64,000 nucleotides of DNA. Origin: Bacillota bacterium. Lineage in GTDB: Bacteria; Bacillota_I; Bacilli_A; RF39; UBA660. Below, in pieces: positions 15,117-25,068 of the stretch (position 1 is the first letter of the stretch; the number at the start of each line of letters is the position of its first letter). A program made the translations under genes and the position numbers. A model generated the notes under the pieces. It was not told the origin of the DNA and did no database searches. It saw only the letters and a program-made list of their open reading frames with translations. The stretch lies in the NCBI GenBank assembly GCA_023460995.1, contig JAEWOE010000006.1, positions 248,001-312,000 of the forward strand. The letters are read 5' to 3'.

Positions 15117-17609
15117 ATGAATTTTATTAAAAAAATCTTTGATCATGGATATAAAGAACTTGAAAGTTTTAAAATCAAGGCTAACCAAATTATGGCGCTT
15201 GAAGAAGAAATGAGTAAATTATCTGATGACAAATTAAAAAAGAAAACGGATGAGTTTAAAAAGAGACTAGCAAGTGGCGAGACTCTAGAAGACATATTAG
15301 TAGAAGCTTTCGCTGTAGTTAGAGAAGTTTCAGAAAGAATGATTGGTGAGAAACCTTTCTATGTTCAAATACTTGGTGGTTTAGCTATTCATTATGGAAA
15401 TATTGCAGAAATGAAAACTGGTGAAGGTAAAACATTAACTTTTGCTATGCCTGCATATTTAAATGCTCTTGAAGGAAAAGGTGTTCATTTGGTTACTGTT
15501 AATGAATACTTAGTTGGTGTTGGTGCTGAGTATAATAGGAAAACTTTTGAATTTTTAGGTTTAACTGTTGGTACTAATTATAGAGATATGACTCCGAGAG
15601 AGAAAAAAGAGACATATGCTTGCGATATTACTTACTCTACTAATAATGAAGTAGGTTTTGATTATTTACGTGATAACATGGTCGTTAAAGCCGAGAATAG
15701 AGTTCAAAGACCACTTAACTTTGTTATCATAGATGAAGTTGACTCAGTTTTAATTGATGAAGCAAGAACACCACTTATTATTTCTGGTGGCGCTGTGACA
15801 TCAGCAAATTTATATATTCAAACTGATAAATTTGTAAAAAGTTTGAAAGAGAATAATGGTTATTTATATGATGAAAAAACTAAAGCTGTTACCCTTGATA
15901 ATGAAGGTGTAGAAAAAGCAGAGAAGGCATTTGGTGTTGATAATCTTTATGATATAAATAATACTAACTTAGTACATTTTATTAATCAAGCTTTAAAGGC
16001 GAATTACGCTATGAAAAAAGATTTTGATTATGTAGTTGAAGAAGGAAAAGTAGTAATAGTTGATTCATTTACTGGCCGCTTGATGCATGGTAGGGCTTAT
16101 TCTGATGGTTTACATCAAGCAATTGAAGCTAAAGAAGCAGTGGAAATTCAACAAGAAACAAAGACACTTGCGACTATTACATTCCAAAATTTATTTAGAA
16201 TGTATGATAAATTATCTGGTATGACAGGAACAGCTAAAACAGAAGAAGAAGAGTTTAGAGAAATATATAATATGTATGTTATATGTATCCCTACCAATAG
16301 AGAAGTAGCTCGTATAGACTATGGAGATTTAATATATTCAAATCAAGCTGGTAAATTCAAGGCTATTGTTAAAGAAATAAAAGCTAAACATGAAGTAGGA
16401 CAACCAGTATTAGTTGGTACTGTAGCTGTTGAAACTAGTGAAATGCTAAGCAATTTACTTAAAAAAGAACATATTCCACATGAAGTATTGAATGCAAAGA
16501 ATCATGCTCGTGAAAGTGAATTAATTATGAATGCTGGTCAAAAAGGAGCAGTTACAATCGCAACTAATATGGCTGGTCGTGGTGCCGATATAAAGTTAGG
16601 CGAAGGTGTTAAAGAATTAGGCGGTTTAGCCGTTCTTGGTACTGAAAGACATGAATCACGCCGTATTGATAATCAGTTAAGAGGTCGTTCAGGTCGTCAA
16701 GGAGATCCTGGATTCTCACAATTTTATGTTTCATTTGAAGATGATTTAATGGTGAGATTTGGTACTGATAGAGCAAAAGGGCTACTACAAACATTAGGTT
16801 TTTCTGATGATGTAGCTATTCGTCATAAAATGTTATCTTCAACTATTGAACAAGCTCAAAAGCGTGTTGAAGGTTCAAATTATGATATTAGAAAAACATT
16901 ACTTCAATATGATGATGTAATTAATCAACAAAGAGAAAATATTTATGAAAAAAGAAATAAGATATTAGATCAAGAATCAATTCATGATATTATTTTAAGT
17001 TCAATTGATAATTATATTTATGATCTAGTATTCTCACATATGGGTCCTGATAATGCACTTACAGAAAATGATATAGATGAAATACTTGAGTATGTTAATG
17101 CAAATTTGGTTAAAGATAAAATAACTAATGAAGAACTTATTGAACTTACTCCTGAAGAAATAGTTGAGTTTATTGTAAACCGTGTTACAGAAGAGTATAA
17201 ATTTAAACTTGAAGAAATTCCAGTAGAATTACAAAATGAATTTGAAAAGGCAATTGCTTTAAGAGTTATTGATACATATTGGATGGAACATATTAACACA
17301 ATGTCTATTTTAAGAGAAGGTATTCACTTAAGAGGATATGCTAACGAAAATCCACTTCGTGCTTATACGAATGAAGGATTCCAGTTATTTGAAGACTTAT
17401 TAATAAATATTGATAAGCAAACAACACTATTCTTAATTAGAGCAGAAATAAGACAAAATATTGAAAGAAAACAAGTTGCTAAACCAGAATTAACAAATGA
17501 TGCTGGAAAAGAAACTAAGAAACAACCAAAAAAAGTTCAAAAGGTTGGAAGAAATGATGCTTGTCCATGTGGTAGTGGTAAAAAATACAAGCAATGTTGT
17601 GGAAAATAA
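15117..17609 (+). CDS. secA: preprotein translocase ATPase SecA
   Basis: The 830-residue motor pushes preproteins through SecYEG. ATG 15117 is preferred to the ATG at 15108 because GAGAGG ends 9 nt before it. Landmarks are Walker A MKTGEGKT, the DEAD-box equivalent IIDEVDSVLIDEARTPL, the preprotein-crosslinking region, motif V-VI region NMAGRGADIKLG and LRGRSGRQGDPG, and the SEC-C zinc tail DACPCGSGKKYKQCC that binds SecB or ribosomes. Length is normal. In many Bacillota prfB follows secA; here an unrelated thioredoxin-like gene does. Confidence 0.97.
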   Translation: MNFIKKIFDHGYKELESFKIKANQIMALEEEMSKLSDDKLKKKTDEFKKRLASGETLEDILVEAFAVVREVSERMIGEKPFYVQILGGLAIHYGNIAEMKTGEGKTLTFAMPAYLNALEGKGVHLVTVNEYLVGVGAEYNRKTFEFLGLTVGTNYRDMTPREKKETYACDITYSTNNEVGFDYLRDNMVVKAENRVQRPLNFVIIDEVDSVLIDEARTPLIISGGAVTSANLYIQTDKFVKSLKENNGYLYDEKTKAVTLDNEGVEKAEKAFGVDNLYDINNTNLVHFINQALKANYAMKKDFDYVVEEGKVVIVDSFTGRLMHGRAYSDGLHQAIEAKEAVEIQQETKTLATITFQNLFRMYDKLSGMTGTAKTEEEEFREIYNMYVICIPTNREVARIDYGDLIYSNQAGKFKAIVKEIKAKHEVGQPVLVGTVAVETSEMLSNLLKKEHIPHEVLNAKNHARESELIMNAGQKGAVTIATNMAGRGADIKLGEGVKELGGLAVLGTERHESRRIDNQLRGRSGRQGDPGFSQFYVSFEDDLMVRFGTDRAKGLLQTLGFSDDVAIRHKMLSSTIEQAQKRVEGSNYDIRKTLLQYDDVINQQRENIYEKRNKILDQESIHDIILSSIDNYIYDLVFSHMGPDNALTENDIDEILEYVNANLVKDKITNEELIELTPEEIVEFIVNRVTEEYKFKLEEIPVELQNEFEKAIALRVIDTYWMEHINTMSILREGIHLRGYANENPLRAYTNEGFQLFEDLLINIDKQTTLFLIRAEIRQNIERKQVAKPELTNDAGKETKKQPKKVQKVGRNDACPCGSGKKYKQCCGK

Positions 17610-17668
17610 TTAAAATATAGTAATTATAAATTTTAATGAAACTTAAGATATAATGGGTTTAACAAATG

Positions 17669-17714
17669 CAGAGTTAATATTATTAAAATATATAGTATAA
17701 TTATATTGACTCTG
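17669..17714. other. 12-bp imperfect inverted repeat between secA and the thioredoxin-like gene
   Basis: CAGAGTTAATAT (17669-17680) faces ATATTGACTCTG (17703-17714) with one G-T pair and a 22-nt loop that contains a TATAAT (17695-17700). No T-run follows, so it is more likely an operator around the promoter or an mRNA leader hairpin than a terminator. Confidence 0.4.
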
Positions 17715-17758
17715 AATGTTTATAAGATAGAAAAAGTTTTAGAAAGTAGGAATGTATT

Positions 17759-18562
17759 TTGAGTAAGGAAAGTAAAATAGTATTTGCGGTTATTGTACTT
17801 GTTTGTTTGGGATTTATTTTATTTTATAGTATAAATAAGGACAATAAGAATATGAAAACTGTTAATCAAATAGTTGAAAATGTTTTGGACGCAGATAGCC
17901 AAACAATGTTATATATTGGTTCAAGTGATTGTGAGGCTTGTGATCTACAAGCAGTACAAATGAGCTTACTTTTAGAAAATTATGATTTTGAATATTATTA
18001 TGTAGATTTTAATAAAATTTCTACTACATCAGCTAAGACAAAGTTTATTAAAAGTCTAGGAGTTGATACTTCAGAAGATTTTCAAACACCTATGATTTTA
18101 ATCTATAAAGATGGTGAAATAGTAAGTCAAACACCTAGCTTGACTAGTATAAACAAGATTTTTACTACATTACAAAAAAATAACATCATTTCTAAAGAAG
18201 ATGCTTTGCCAGTAAATTATCTTACTTTATCAAGTTTTATTGAACTTACAGAAAAAAGTGGTAAACAAGCTGTTATGCTAGGTTCGCCTATTGAAGTTCA
18301 GTCAAATAGTGCTCAGGAAATAATATGGGATATAGCTAAAGAAAATAAAATAAGTATTAATTATTTTATGCTTAATGATCTTACTGAAGCAGAAGGAAAA
18401 ACTTTTGAAAATTCATTAGATTTCTATTCGGTTGATGACAACAATATAGTTATACCTACATTATTAATAATAGAAGATGGTAAAGTGATAGATTTTATGT
18501 CGCAGTTACAAGATTCAGATGCTTATACTAATTTCTTGAAAGAAAACGGCATTATAGAATAG
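17759..18562 (+). CDS. membrane-anchored tandem thioredoxin-like protein
   Basis: The protein has 267 residues with TTG start 17759 and GTAGGA upstream. One N-terminal helix (IVFAVIVLVCLGFILFYSI) anchors it, leaving the rest outside. The first thioredoxin-like fold (about 35-150) has an active-site CEAC (C58, C61) in GSSDCEACDLQ. The second fold (about 160-265) has lost the CxxC motif but keeps the IPTLLIIEDGKVIDF strand pattern with the cis-Pro. It is likely an extracytoplasmic disulphide reductase or oxidase. It is followed after 10 nt by a PH-like gene, so the two may be one operon. Confidence 0.7.
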   Translation: MSKESKIVFAVIVLVCLGFILFYSINKDNKNMKTVNQIVENVLDADSQTMLYIGSSDCEACDLQAVQMSLLLENYDFEYYYVDFNKISTTSAKTKFIKSLGVDTSEDFQTPMILIYKDGEIVSQTPSLTSINKIFTTLQKNNIISKEDALPVNYLTLSSFIELTEKSGKQAVMLGSPIEVQSNSAQEIIWDIAKENKISINYFMLNDLTEAEGKTFENSLDFYSVDDNNIVIPTLLIIEDGKVIDFMSQLQDSDAYTNFLKENGIIE

Positions 18563-18572
18563 GGGTGTTAAA

Positions 18573-19025
18573 ATGCAAAAAGAAAATTTAGAAATAATTT
18601 ATAATAAGGTTATGGAATTTCGCCATAAATATCCAATGACAGTGGCATGGAGAATAAAAAAACATTGTAAGATTGTTGCTTTACATATGAATGAAGGCGA
18701 ACAAGTTAAATATGCTTTTGCTGCTCAAAAGAATGATAGTCCGTTTGATATAATTACTACTTATGTAATAGTACTTACAAATAAACGTATTTTATTAGGT
18801 TCTAAGAGAGTTGTATTTGGTTATTTTTATACAGCAATTACTCCAGACATGTTCAATGATTTAAGCATAAAAATGGGTCTTATCTGGGGCAAAGTATGTA
18901 TTGATACAGTAAAAGAACAAGTATACTTATCTAATATTCAAAGAGAAGCATTAGATGAAATTGAAACAGAAGTCACAGAATATATGATGGAAGAAAAGAG
19001 AAAATATGCCAATTTTGGAAAATAA
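18573..19025 (+). CDS. bacterial PH-domain-like protein
   Basis: The protein has 150 residues, soluble. The core pattern NEGEQVKYAFAAQ, then TTYVIVLTNKRILLGSKR, then GKVCIDTVKEQVYLSNI is that of bacterial pleckstrin-homology domains (PH_9/bPH family), which form stacked beta sheets. Their ligands are generally unknown. AGGGG lies before the ATG and the gene follows the thioredoxin-like gene by 10 nt. The stop codon sits inside a perfect terminator palindrome. Confidence 0.65.
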   Translation: MQKENLEIIYNKVMEFRHKYPMTVAWRIKKHCKIVALHMNEGEQVKYAFAAQKNDSPFDIITTYVIVLTNKRILLGSKRVVFGYFYTAITPDMFNDLSIKMGLIWGKVCIDTVKEQVYLSNIQREALDEIETEVTEYMMEEKRKYANFGK

Positions 19026-19048
19026 GAAGTAAGTAATTACTTCTTATT
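19021..19048. terminator. terminator, perfect 12-bp stem
   Basis: AATAAGAAGTAA and TTACTTCTTATT pair around GTAA and are followed by T-rich sequence. Confidence 0.8.
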
Positions 19049-19104
19049 TTATTGAAAAAAATTTATTTTTAAGGTATACTTATTATTATAAGGTCGGTGA
19101 ATAA

Positions 19105-20391
19105 ATGAAGAAGCTATTTGGTATGTTAGTGTTACTATTTGCTCTTTACTTTTTATATCAGATAACATTTGTTTATTTCCAGGGTGGACATAATATAGAT
19201 TATGAATTATCTGACGGCAATAATAAAGTAAAGATTAATGAAGTATTAAGATCAGGAAATAAGAGCGATGCAGATAATTATTCTATATCTTTCAGTATTA
19301 ATGATATAAATTTTAATGTACAAACTTTTTATAATTTTAGCAGAAGTAGTAAAATTATAAGAACTGTTAAATATTATGAAGATAATGATAATAATTGTAT
19401 CTTTATAAGATATCGAAATAATCAAATTTTAAATGATATTTTATGTAATAAAAATAGTGTTTTAATACCATTACATAATTTAGATAATATATCAGATGGA
19501 TTAAAAGAATTTGTTGAAGAAATGGCAAAATATGGTTATGATGATAATAATTGGAATGATAATACTTCTGGTAGTATTGAAAAAGAGGGTGCAACTTTAT
19601 ACCCTAAAAACTTAGTTGAAAATCATTATCTTGGAGTATCATCTTCATCTGGTTTATATAGAATTAATAAAATTGATCAAATTAAATATGTAAAAGTATA
19701 TACTACTGATTTAAATAATAATCAGCCTATTTTAAAAGGTTTTGTTAATGACAAGTATATTGTAGCAAATTATGATGATCAACAAATATATAGGTTCTTT
19801 GTTTCTAATTTAACTAATAATGGTTCAAATATGTTTGCTACTAAAGTTATTTCAAATGGTACTTATGTACTTGGAAGTTATGGAACATCACTTTATATAT
19901 ATGATCCAGATGCTAGAAAAGAATATGAACTAGACTATGATTCTCAGAGCCTTTTAGAGGTTGGGAATGTAGAAACTAATATTTTATATTATAGTGAAGG
20001 TAAATGGCAAAGAACTCCAATAACTGATAATTTAACTACTTTGAATTTTGGTAATAATTATTCTAATGATTATATAAATGATAATTATGAAAAAATTGTA
20101 AAAGTTGGTAATAACTATGGATACTATTATTTATTTAAAAAAGTAAATGATAGGTACATTGTATATAGGTCAGATATAACAAATAGTGAAGTTCTTACTT
20201 ATTTATTTACTACTACAAATATTAGCAATTTAGTTTTTACGGATGATTACATATATTATGTAAGTGATGGAAATTTAAAATACTATAGTGATGCAACAGG
20301 TAATAGAACGGTAGTTACAAATAGTAATATATTAAGTCCTTCTAATGTATCTATTGGTGTATATGTAGAAAGAAAAAAAGAATTATTTTAA
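19105..20391 (+). CDS. membrane-anchored protein with predicted beta-propeller-like domain
   Basis: The protein has 428 residues. After a start helix (LFGMLVLLFALYFLYQITFVYF) the chain is extracellular and rich in Asn, Asp and Tyr. From about residue 170 it shows repeated short strands of the type ILKGFVNDKYIVANYDDQQI and VFTDDYIYYVSDGNLKYYSD, like DUF5050 or six-bladed propeller proteins. No catalytic residues can be named. It converges with the second Ca2+ ATPase and the two coding regions overlap by 4 nt. Confidence 0.55.
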   Translation: MKKLFGMLVLLFALYFLYQITFVYFQGGHNIDYELSDGNNKVKINEVLRSGNKSDADNYSISFSINDINFNVQTFYNFSRSSKIIRTVKYYEDNDNNCIFIRYRNNQILNDILCNKNSVLIPLHNLDNISDGLKEFVEEMAKYGYDDNNWNDNTSGSIEKEGATLYPKNLVENHYLGVSSSSGLYRINKIDQIKYVKVYTTDLNNNQPILKGFVNDKYIVANYDDQQIYRFFVSNLTNNGSNMFATKVISNGTYVLGSYGTSLYIYDPDARKEYELDYDSQSLLEVGNVETNILYYSEGKWQRTPITDNLTTLNFGNNYSNDYINDNYEKIVKVGNNYGYYYLFKKVNDRYIVYRSDITNSEVLTYLFTTTNISNLVFTDDYIYYVSDGNLKYYSDATGNRTVVTNSNILSPSNVSIGVYVERKKELF

Positions 20392-20401
20392 TTCTTTTTT
20401 T
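20373..20401. terminator. bidirectional terminator inside overlapping gene ends
   Basis: AAAAAGAATTA pairs with TAATTCTTTTT. The hairpin encodes the last residues of both convergent proteins (KKELF on plus, EKKN on minus). Confidence 0.75.
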
Positions 20402-23054
20402 CTTTTACTCTATTCATTTTTTTGAATACTTCCATAACTATTATTATAGGAATAGCTATTAAAATTAGTTTAATCAAATCTGTATAAGGTACTTTATGAG
20501 TACTTAGAACTCTTGATAATGGTTCAATTTCCATAATAATAATTTGTAATATAATTGAACTAGATATACTAAATATAACCCAAAGATTTCCTTTAACTCC
20601 GTATTCTAATATTGATTTATGTTCACTACGACAGTTTAATACATGGAAATTTTGAATGAAAACCATTAGTGCCATAACATAACCTCTTGCACTACTAATT
20701 TCCATATGATAAACATTTATAAGTAAATACCATACAGCAAATACAATTACACTTATAACTATACCCGAAACCATTAACTCTTGTATAAGCAATTTATCAA
20801 ATAGTGCTTCTTTAGTATTGCGTGGTTTATGTGTAAGCATACTTGACTTTTCTCTCTCAAAAGAAAGGGCTAAGTCTTGAAAACCATCTGTTACAACATT
20901 AAGCCATAAAAGTTGTATTGCGGCAAGAGGCATAGGCATATTAAATAATATCGCAAGTAAGAAAAAAATAACTTCCCCGAGACCACATGAAATTAAAAAA
21001 TATACAATTTTTCTAATATTATTGTAAGCATTTCTTCCTTCTTTAATCCCTTCTACAATTGATAAAAAATTATCATCTATAATTATCATAGATGCAGTTT
21101 CTTTAGCAACGTCAGTGCCACTTCCCATAGCAATACCTATATTGGCAGCTCTAATAGCTGGTGCATCATTAACACCATCACCTGTTACAGCAACAAATTC
21201 TTCTTGTCTTTTATAAGAGTTAACTATTTCTAATTTTTGAAGAGGTGAAACTCTTGAAAAGACAGTTTTATTCTTAATGTAGTTATCAAATTCCTCATGT
21301 CCTTTTTCTAGATATAAAACAATATCTTTATCAGTAGCAACCTCATCATATGATGAAGCAATATTAAGCTGCTTAGCAATAGTAAAAGCAGTAAGTGGGT
21401 GATCTCCCGTAATCATTACGACTTTTATTCCAGCCTTTTTACAATCTCTTATTGAATTAATAGTCTCAACTCTAATAGGATCAATAAATGCAACTAATCC
21501 TTTAAATATAAGAGGTTCTATATCATTATCACTATATGCTTCTCTTTCTATAAAGTTATTAATTTTACCATCAGCAAGAGCTATTACACGATAGCCTTCA
21601 CTTGCTAGCACTTCATTTTGTTTCATAATCATTTCTTTGTCTAAGGCAGTTAATTTTTTATCTTTTTCCATGTATTTGCAAAATTCAAATACTTTTTCGA
21701 CTGATCCTTTTACAGTACAGTGTATTTCATTATCTGTATTATAGAAAACAGCGGAATACTTATTTTCTGATTCATATGGAATAATGCCAATCTTATCATT
21801 ATCATTGTTAATAATTCCGGCTTTGCTTCCTAGAACTAAAAAGGCTATATCTATGGAATCTCCATTGTATTTCAAACTTTTACCATCATTAATTAAAGAA
21901 GCTTCATTGTTTATAACACCTAATTTACTTAAACTAATAGCCTTTTCAAATTCTTCGTTGTTGTTATTTACTATTTTTCCATTAATGTCATACCCAATAC
22001 CATCAATTTCAAAAATTTGTCCACTAGGTAAAACTATTTTTTTAGCTGTTTGTTGATTAACAGTTAAAGTACCTGTTTTATCAGTAGCAATGACTGTACA
22101 ACTTCCTAAACTTTCTACAGAGTTTAACTTCTTAACAACTACATTCTTTTTTGCCATTCTAGTTGAGCCAATTGTTAAAGCCATTGTTAAGGCAAGTGGT
22201 AAACCTTCAGGCATAGCTGACACTGAAAGAGCAATAACAGCTAGAAAGATAGTCGTCATATCATTTCCTTTACTAACTAATACTGCTGTAACAATAAAAG
22301 CAATAATTAGTATTAAGAAAGAAATCTGTTTGGAAAATTTTGCCATTCTTATAGTAAGTGGTGAAGGTGTTTCAACCGTTTTAGATACCTTATCAGCAAT
22401 CTTTCCAATTTCAGTATTTGCACCAGTTTCGACAATTATCGCTACTCCACGCCCTGTAATAACGCTTGTACCAGCGTATAACATATTTTTTCTATCAGCA
22501 AGGCTAACTTCATCTTCAATAACATCTTTTAATTTAACACTATTTATACTCTCACCAGTAAGAATAGATTCATTAATAGTTAAGTTTTTAGCTTCAATTA
22601 TCCTTAAATCAGCTGATATTTTATTTCCTGATTCTATTAAAACAATATCACCAATAACAAGTTCACTAGAATCAATTTCTATTTCTTTACCATCTCTTCT
22701 AATTTTAACTTTTACTTTTATAAGTTGTTCTAGTGCCTCAGCACTTTTCTCTGCGCGCCACTCTTGAAAAGTTCCAATAATAGCGTCTATCATTATTATA
22801 AAAATTATTGCAAAAGCATCAAGCGCTTCATTCGCTACAAATGATAGTATAATAGCGACAATTAAAAGCAAAACTATTGGGTCATTAAATTCACTAATAA
22901 ATATTTTTAAAATACTGTCTTTCTTTTTCTTTGGTAGCTCATTGAGTCCATTTTCTTCAAGAAGCTTTTTCGCTTCTTTATTTTTTATACCATTAATACT
23001 ACTATTCAATTTCTCAAAAATAATTTCATTCGATAATTGATACCATTCTTTCAT
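20388..23054 (-). CDS. cation-transporting P-type ATPase, SERCA/P2A-like (probable Ca2+)
   Basis: The protein has 888 residues. The N-terminus (WYQLSNEIIFEKLNSSINGI then GLNELPKKKKDS) is the cation-ATPase N domain. Further landmarks are LTGES in the actuator, MPEGLPLALTMALTIG in M4, DKTGTLT with the phosphorylated Asp, KGSVE, MITGDHPLTA, TGDGVNDAPAI and the M5/M6 ion site LLWLNVVTDGFQDLALSFE. Substrate Ca2+ is likely from the family; Mn2+ or another cation cannot be excluded. AGGTGAT precedes ATG 23054, and TAAAAT lies 16 nt before it. It differs in type from the PMCA-like pump at 5026, so the cell has two Ca2+ export pumps. Confidence 0.9.
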   Translation of the reverse strand: MKEWYQLSNEIIFEKLNSSINGIKNKEAKKLLEENGLNELPKKKKDSILKIFISEFNDPIVLLLIVAIILSFVANEALDAFAIIFIIMIDAIIGTFQEWRAEKSAEALEQLIKVKVKIRRDGKEIEIDSSELVIGDIVLIESGNKISADLRIIEAKNLTINESILTGESINSVKLKDVIEDEVSLADRKNMLYAGTSVITGRGVAIIVETGANTEIGKIADKVSKTVETPSPLTIRMAKFSKQISFLILIIAFIVTAVLVSKGNDMTTIFLAVIALSVSAMPEGLPLALTMALTIGSTRMAKKNVVVKKLNSVESLGSCTVIATDKTGTLTVNQQTAKKIVLPSGQIFEIDGIGYDINGKIVNNNNEEFEKAISLSKLGVINNEASLINDGKSLKYNGDSIDIAFLVLGSKAGIINNDNDKIGIIPYESENKYSAVFYNTDNEIHCTVKGSVEKVFEFCKYMEKDKKLTALDKEMIMKQNEVLASEGYRVIALADGKINNFIEREAYSDNDIEPLIFKGLVAFIDPIRVETINSIRDCKKAGIKVVMITGDHPLTAFTIAKQLNIASSYDEVATDKDIVLYLEKGHEEFDNYIKNKTVFSRVSPLQKLEIVNSYKRQEEFVAVTGDGVNDAPAIRAANIGIAMGSGTDVAKETASMIIIDDNFLSIVEGIKEGRNAYNNIRKIVYFLISCGLGEVIFFLLAILFNMPMPLAAIQLLWLNVVTDGFQDLALSFEREKSSMLTHKPRNTKEALFDKLLIQELMVSGIVISVIVFAVWYLLINVYHMEISSARGYVMALMVFIQNFHVLNCRSEHKSILEYGVKGNLWVIFSISSSIILQIIIMEIEPLSRVLSTHKVPYTDLIKLILIAIPIIIVMEVFKKMNRVKEKKN

Positions 23055-23126
23055 ATTATCACCTACTATAATTTTAACTTTTATTTAGATATTTGTCTAG
23101 GTAGTAATAAGATATAATTCAATTTA

Positions 23127-23151
23127 TGCTATAATGATAATAGGTGATAGT
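23127..23151 (+). promoter_or_regulatory. extended -10 plus AGGTGAT start module
   Basis: TGCTATAAT ends exactly 16 nt before the ATG at 23152, with AGGTGAT between. Confidence 0.6.
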
Positions 23152-24396
23152 ATGAAACGAGCAATAGTTTTATCAGGTGGTGGTTCAAAAGGCGCATACC
23201 AAATTGGTGTTTGGAAAGCCTTAAGAAAACTACATAAGAAGTACGATATTGTAACAGGAACTTCTATAGGAGCAGTTAATGGTATTTTAATGGTTCAAAA
23301 AGAGTATCACAAGGCAAAAAAATTATGGAAGAATATAGGGTATGATGATTTGTTTGATATACGATTTGATGATGCTAAAACAGAGTTTGATATCTATCGT
23401 AAGTATGCTGAAGAATTTATTTCAAATGGTGGAATGAATACTAAAAAAATCCGTAATTTTATAGCCAGTTCATATAATGAAAAAAAATTTTATAGATCAA
23501 AAGTTGATTATGGCATTGTAACTTTTAGTGTTAGTAAAATGCAACCAAAGATAGTATTAAAGAAAGAATCAAAAGATAAAATCTTAGATTATGTAATGGC
23601 ATCTAGCGCTTGTTTTCCAGCTTTTCAGTCTATTAAAATAGATAATGATAGTTATGTAGATGGTGGATATTATGATAATTTACCTATAAATTTAGCTATT
23701 GAAATGGGCGCTGAAGAAATAATAGCAATTGATTTAGGCGCAATAGGAATAAAGAAACATGTACATAATAATAATGTTAAAATAGTAAATATAGTTCCTA
23801 AAAATGATATTGGTTCGTTTCTAGTATTTGACAAAAATATATGCAAAAAAGCTATAAACTATGGTTATAATGATACAATGAAAATATTTTGTAAACTTGA
23901 TGGAGATAACTATACTTATAGAAAAGGTAATATAATCGCGAATTATAAGAAAAAGAAGAACAATTATGTAAACCAAATAGAAAATGTTTTAACTGATTAT
24001 GAAAATGAAATAAAATTGATAGATAGAATTATAAATTTAAACGAAATTACGGATTTATATGTTAAAAGAAATGACTTATTAGTAAAACCTAATATGCTTA
24101 AAGTAATGGAGTATGCTGGAGAAACTCTTGGCTTAGACAGCTCAAAAATATACGATGTCAACTGGTTTAATTACTTACTAAAAGATGCTCTACTTAAAAG
24201 AGAGGCTTTTAGTAAAAAATACATTAAAAAGTTAATTGAGCAAAAAAATCTTAAGAAATTATTAAATACTAGTGCAATAATCCGTTACATATATGATGCT
24301 ATTATGAGTGGTAATGATAAACAATTAGAAATATATTTATTAGCAAGCTTATTTCCAAAAGAGTTTTTAAGTGCAATATATATTTCTATATTATAG
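23152..24396 (+). CDS. patatin-like phospholipase
   Basis: The protein has 414 residues from ATG 23152, chosen on AGGTGAT. The catalytic pieces are all present: oxyanion loop SGGGSKGAYQ (8-17), nucleophile in GTSIG (Ser38) and the catalytic Asp in VDGGYYDN (about D170). Patatins are Ser-Asp lipid acyl hydrolases. The family core ends near residue 230. The C-terminal ~180 residues are helical and Lys-rich (KKLIEQKNLKKLLNT) and not recognisable; they may bind membranes. A DUF3267 protein follows after 6 nt, so they are probably coupled. Confidence 0.9.
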   Translation: MKRAIVLSGGGSKGAYQIGVWKALRKLHKKYDIVTGTSIGAVNGILMVQKEYHKAKKLWKNIGYDDLFDIRFDDAKTEFDIYRKYAEEFISNGGMNTKKIRNFIASSYNEKKFYRSKVDYGIVTFSVSKMQPKIVLKKESKDKILDYVMASSACFPAFQSIKIDNDSYVDGGYYDNLPINLAIEMGAEEIIAIDLGAIGIKKHVHNNNVKIVNIVPKNDIGSFLVFDKNICKKAINYGYNDTMKIFCKLDGDNYTYRKGNIIANYKKKKNNYVNQIENVLTDYENEIKLIDRIINLNEITDLYVKRNDLLVKPNMLKVMEYAGETLGLDSSKIYDVNWFNYLLKDALLKREAFSKKYIKKLIEQKNLKKLLNTSAIIRYIYDAIMSGNDKQLEIYLLASLFPKEFLSAIYISIL

Positions 24397-24402
24397 TGAA
24401 AT

Positions 24403-25068
24403 ATGAAATATTATAAATTTACTTATAAAAAACATTGGATATATATTGTAACTGCATTAACATTCATAATATTTTTATCATTACCAGAAAATATAATACT
24501 TGCTATTCCTAATATATATAATGAACTAGTAGTAATGCTTTTAATATTTATAGTTCATGAACTTTTACATGGACTAGGTTTTAGAATATGTGGAAAAGCT
24601 AGGACAAATAATATAGTTTATGGTGCAAAATTAGAAAATGGAATTTTTTACTGTGCTTGTAAAGAAGAAATAACTAAATATGGTATTATTGGTTCTTTAT
24701 TAGCGCCCATAGTATTTTTAACAATTATACCAGCTATTATAGGATTTGTCTTTAATTTAGATGTTCTTATATTAATAGCCATAATAAATCTATTTGGTGC
24801 ATCATTAGATATTTTAGCGACCATAGATATTTTAAGATTACCTAAAAATATTAAATATAAAGATTTAGATGATACATTAGGTTTTATCATAATTTCAGAA
24901 ATTGATTTATCAAAGATAAATTATTGTGGATTAAAAATTATCAAGCAAGGTAATTATGATATAAATAAAATAAAAGCTGTTAATTATAATAAATTAACTA
25001 TATCTAAACCATCAATAGTAATTTTTATAGTGATTATCATTTTATTAATAATAGGTTTTATGTTATAA
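24403..25068 (+). CDS. DUF3267 putative membrane zinc metalloprotease
   Basis: The protein has 221 residues with four to five hydrophobic segments. The zincin motif HELLH (52-56) sits at the end of a membrane helix, in FIVHELLHGLGFRICG, as in DUF3267 and related membrane metalloproteases. A CAC-type cysteine pair (FYCACKEE) follows. The third zinc ligand is not clear. No good ribosome site precedes ATG 24403, so translation is probably coupled to the patatin gene 6 nt upstream. The end of the gene overlaps the promoter of the trpS leader. Confidence 0.7.
   Translation: MKYYKFTYKKHWIYIVTALTFIIFLSLPENIILAIPNIYNELVVMLLIFIVHELLHGLGFRICGKARTNNIVYGAKLENGIFYCACKEEITKYGIIGSLLAPIVFLTIIPAIIGFVFNLDVLILIAIINLFGASLDILATIDILRLPKNIKYKDLDDTLGFIIISEIDLSKINYCGLKIIKQGNYDINKIKAVNYNKLTISKPSIVIFIVIIILLIIGFML

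Noticed and set aside
21784..22767. Open frames of 90 and 225 codons on the plus strand
   Set aside because: They lie antisense inside the Ca2+ ATPase gene, have no ribosome site and show no domain.
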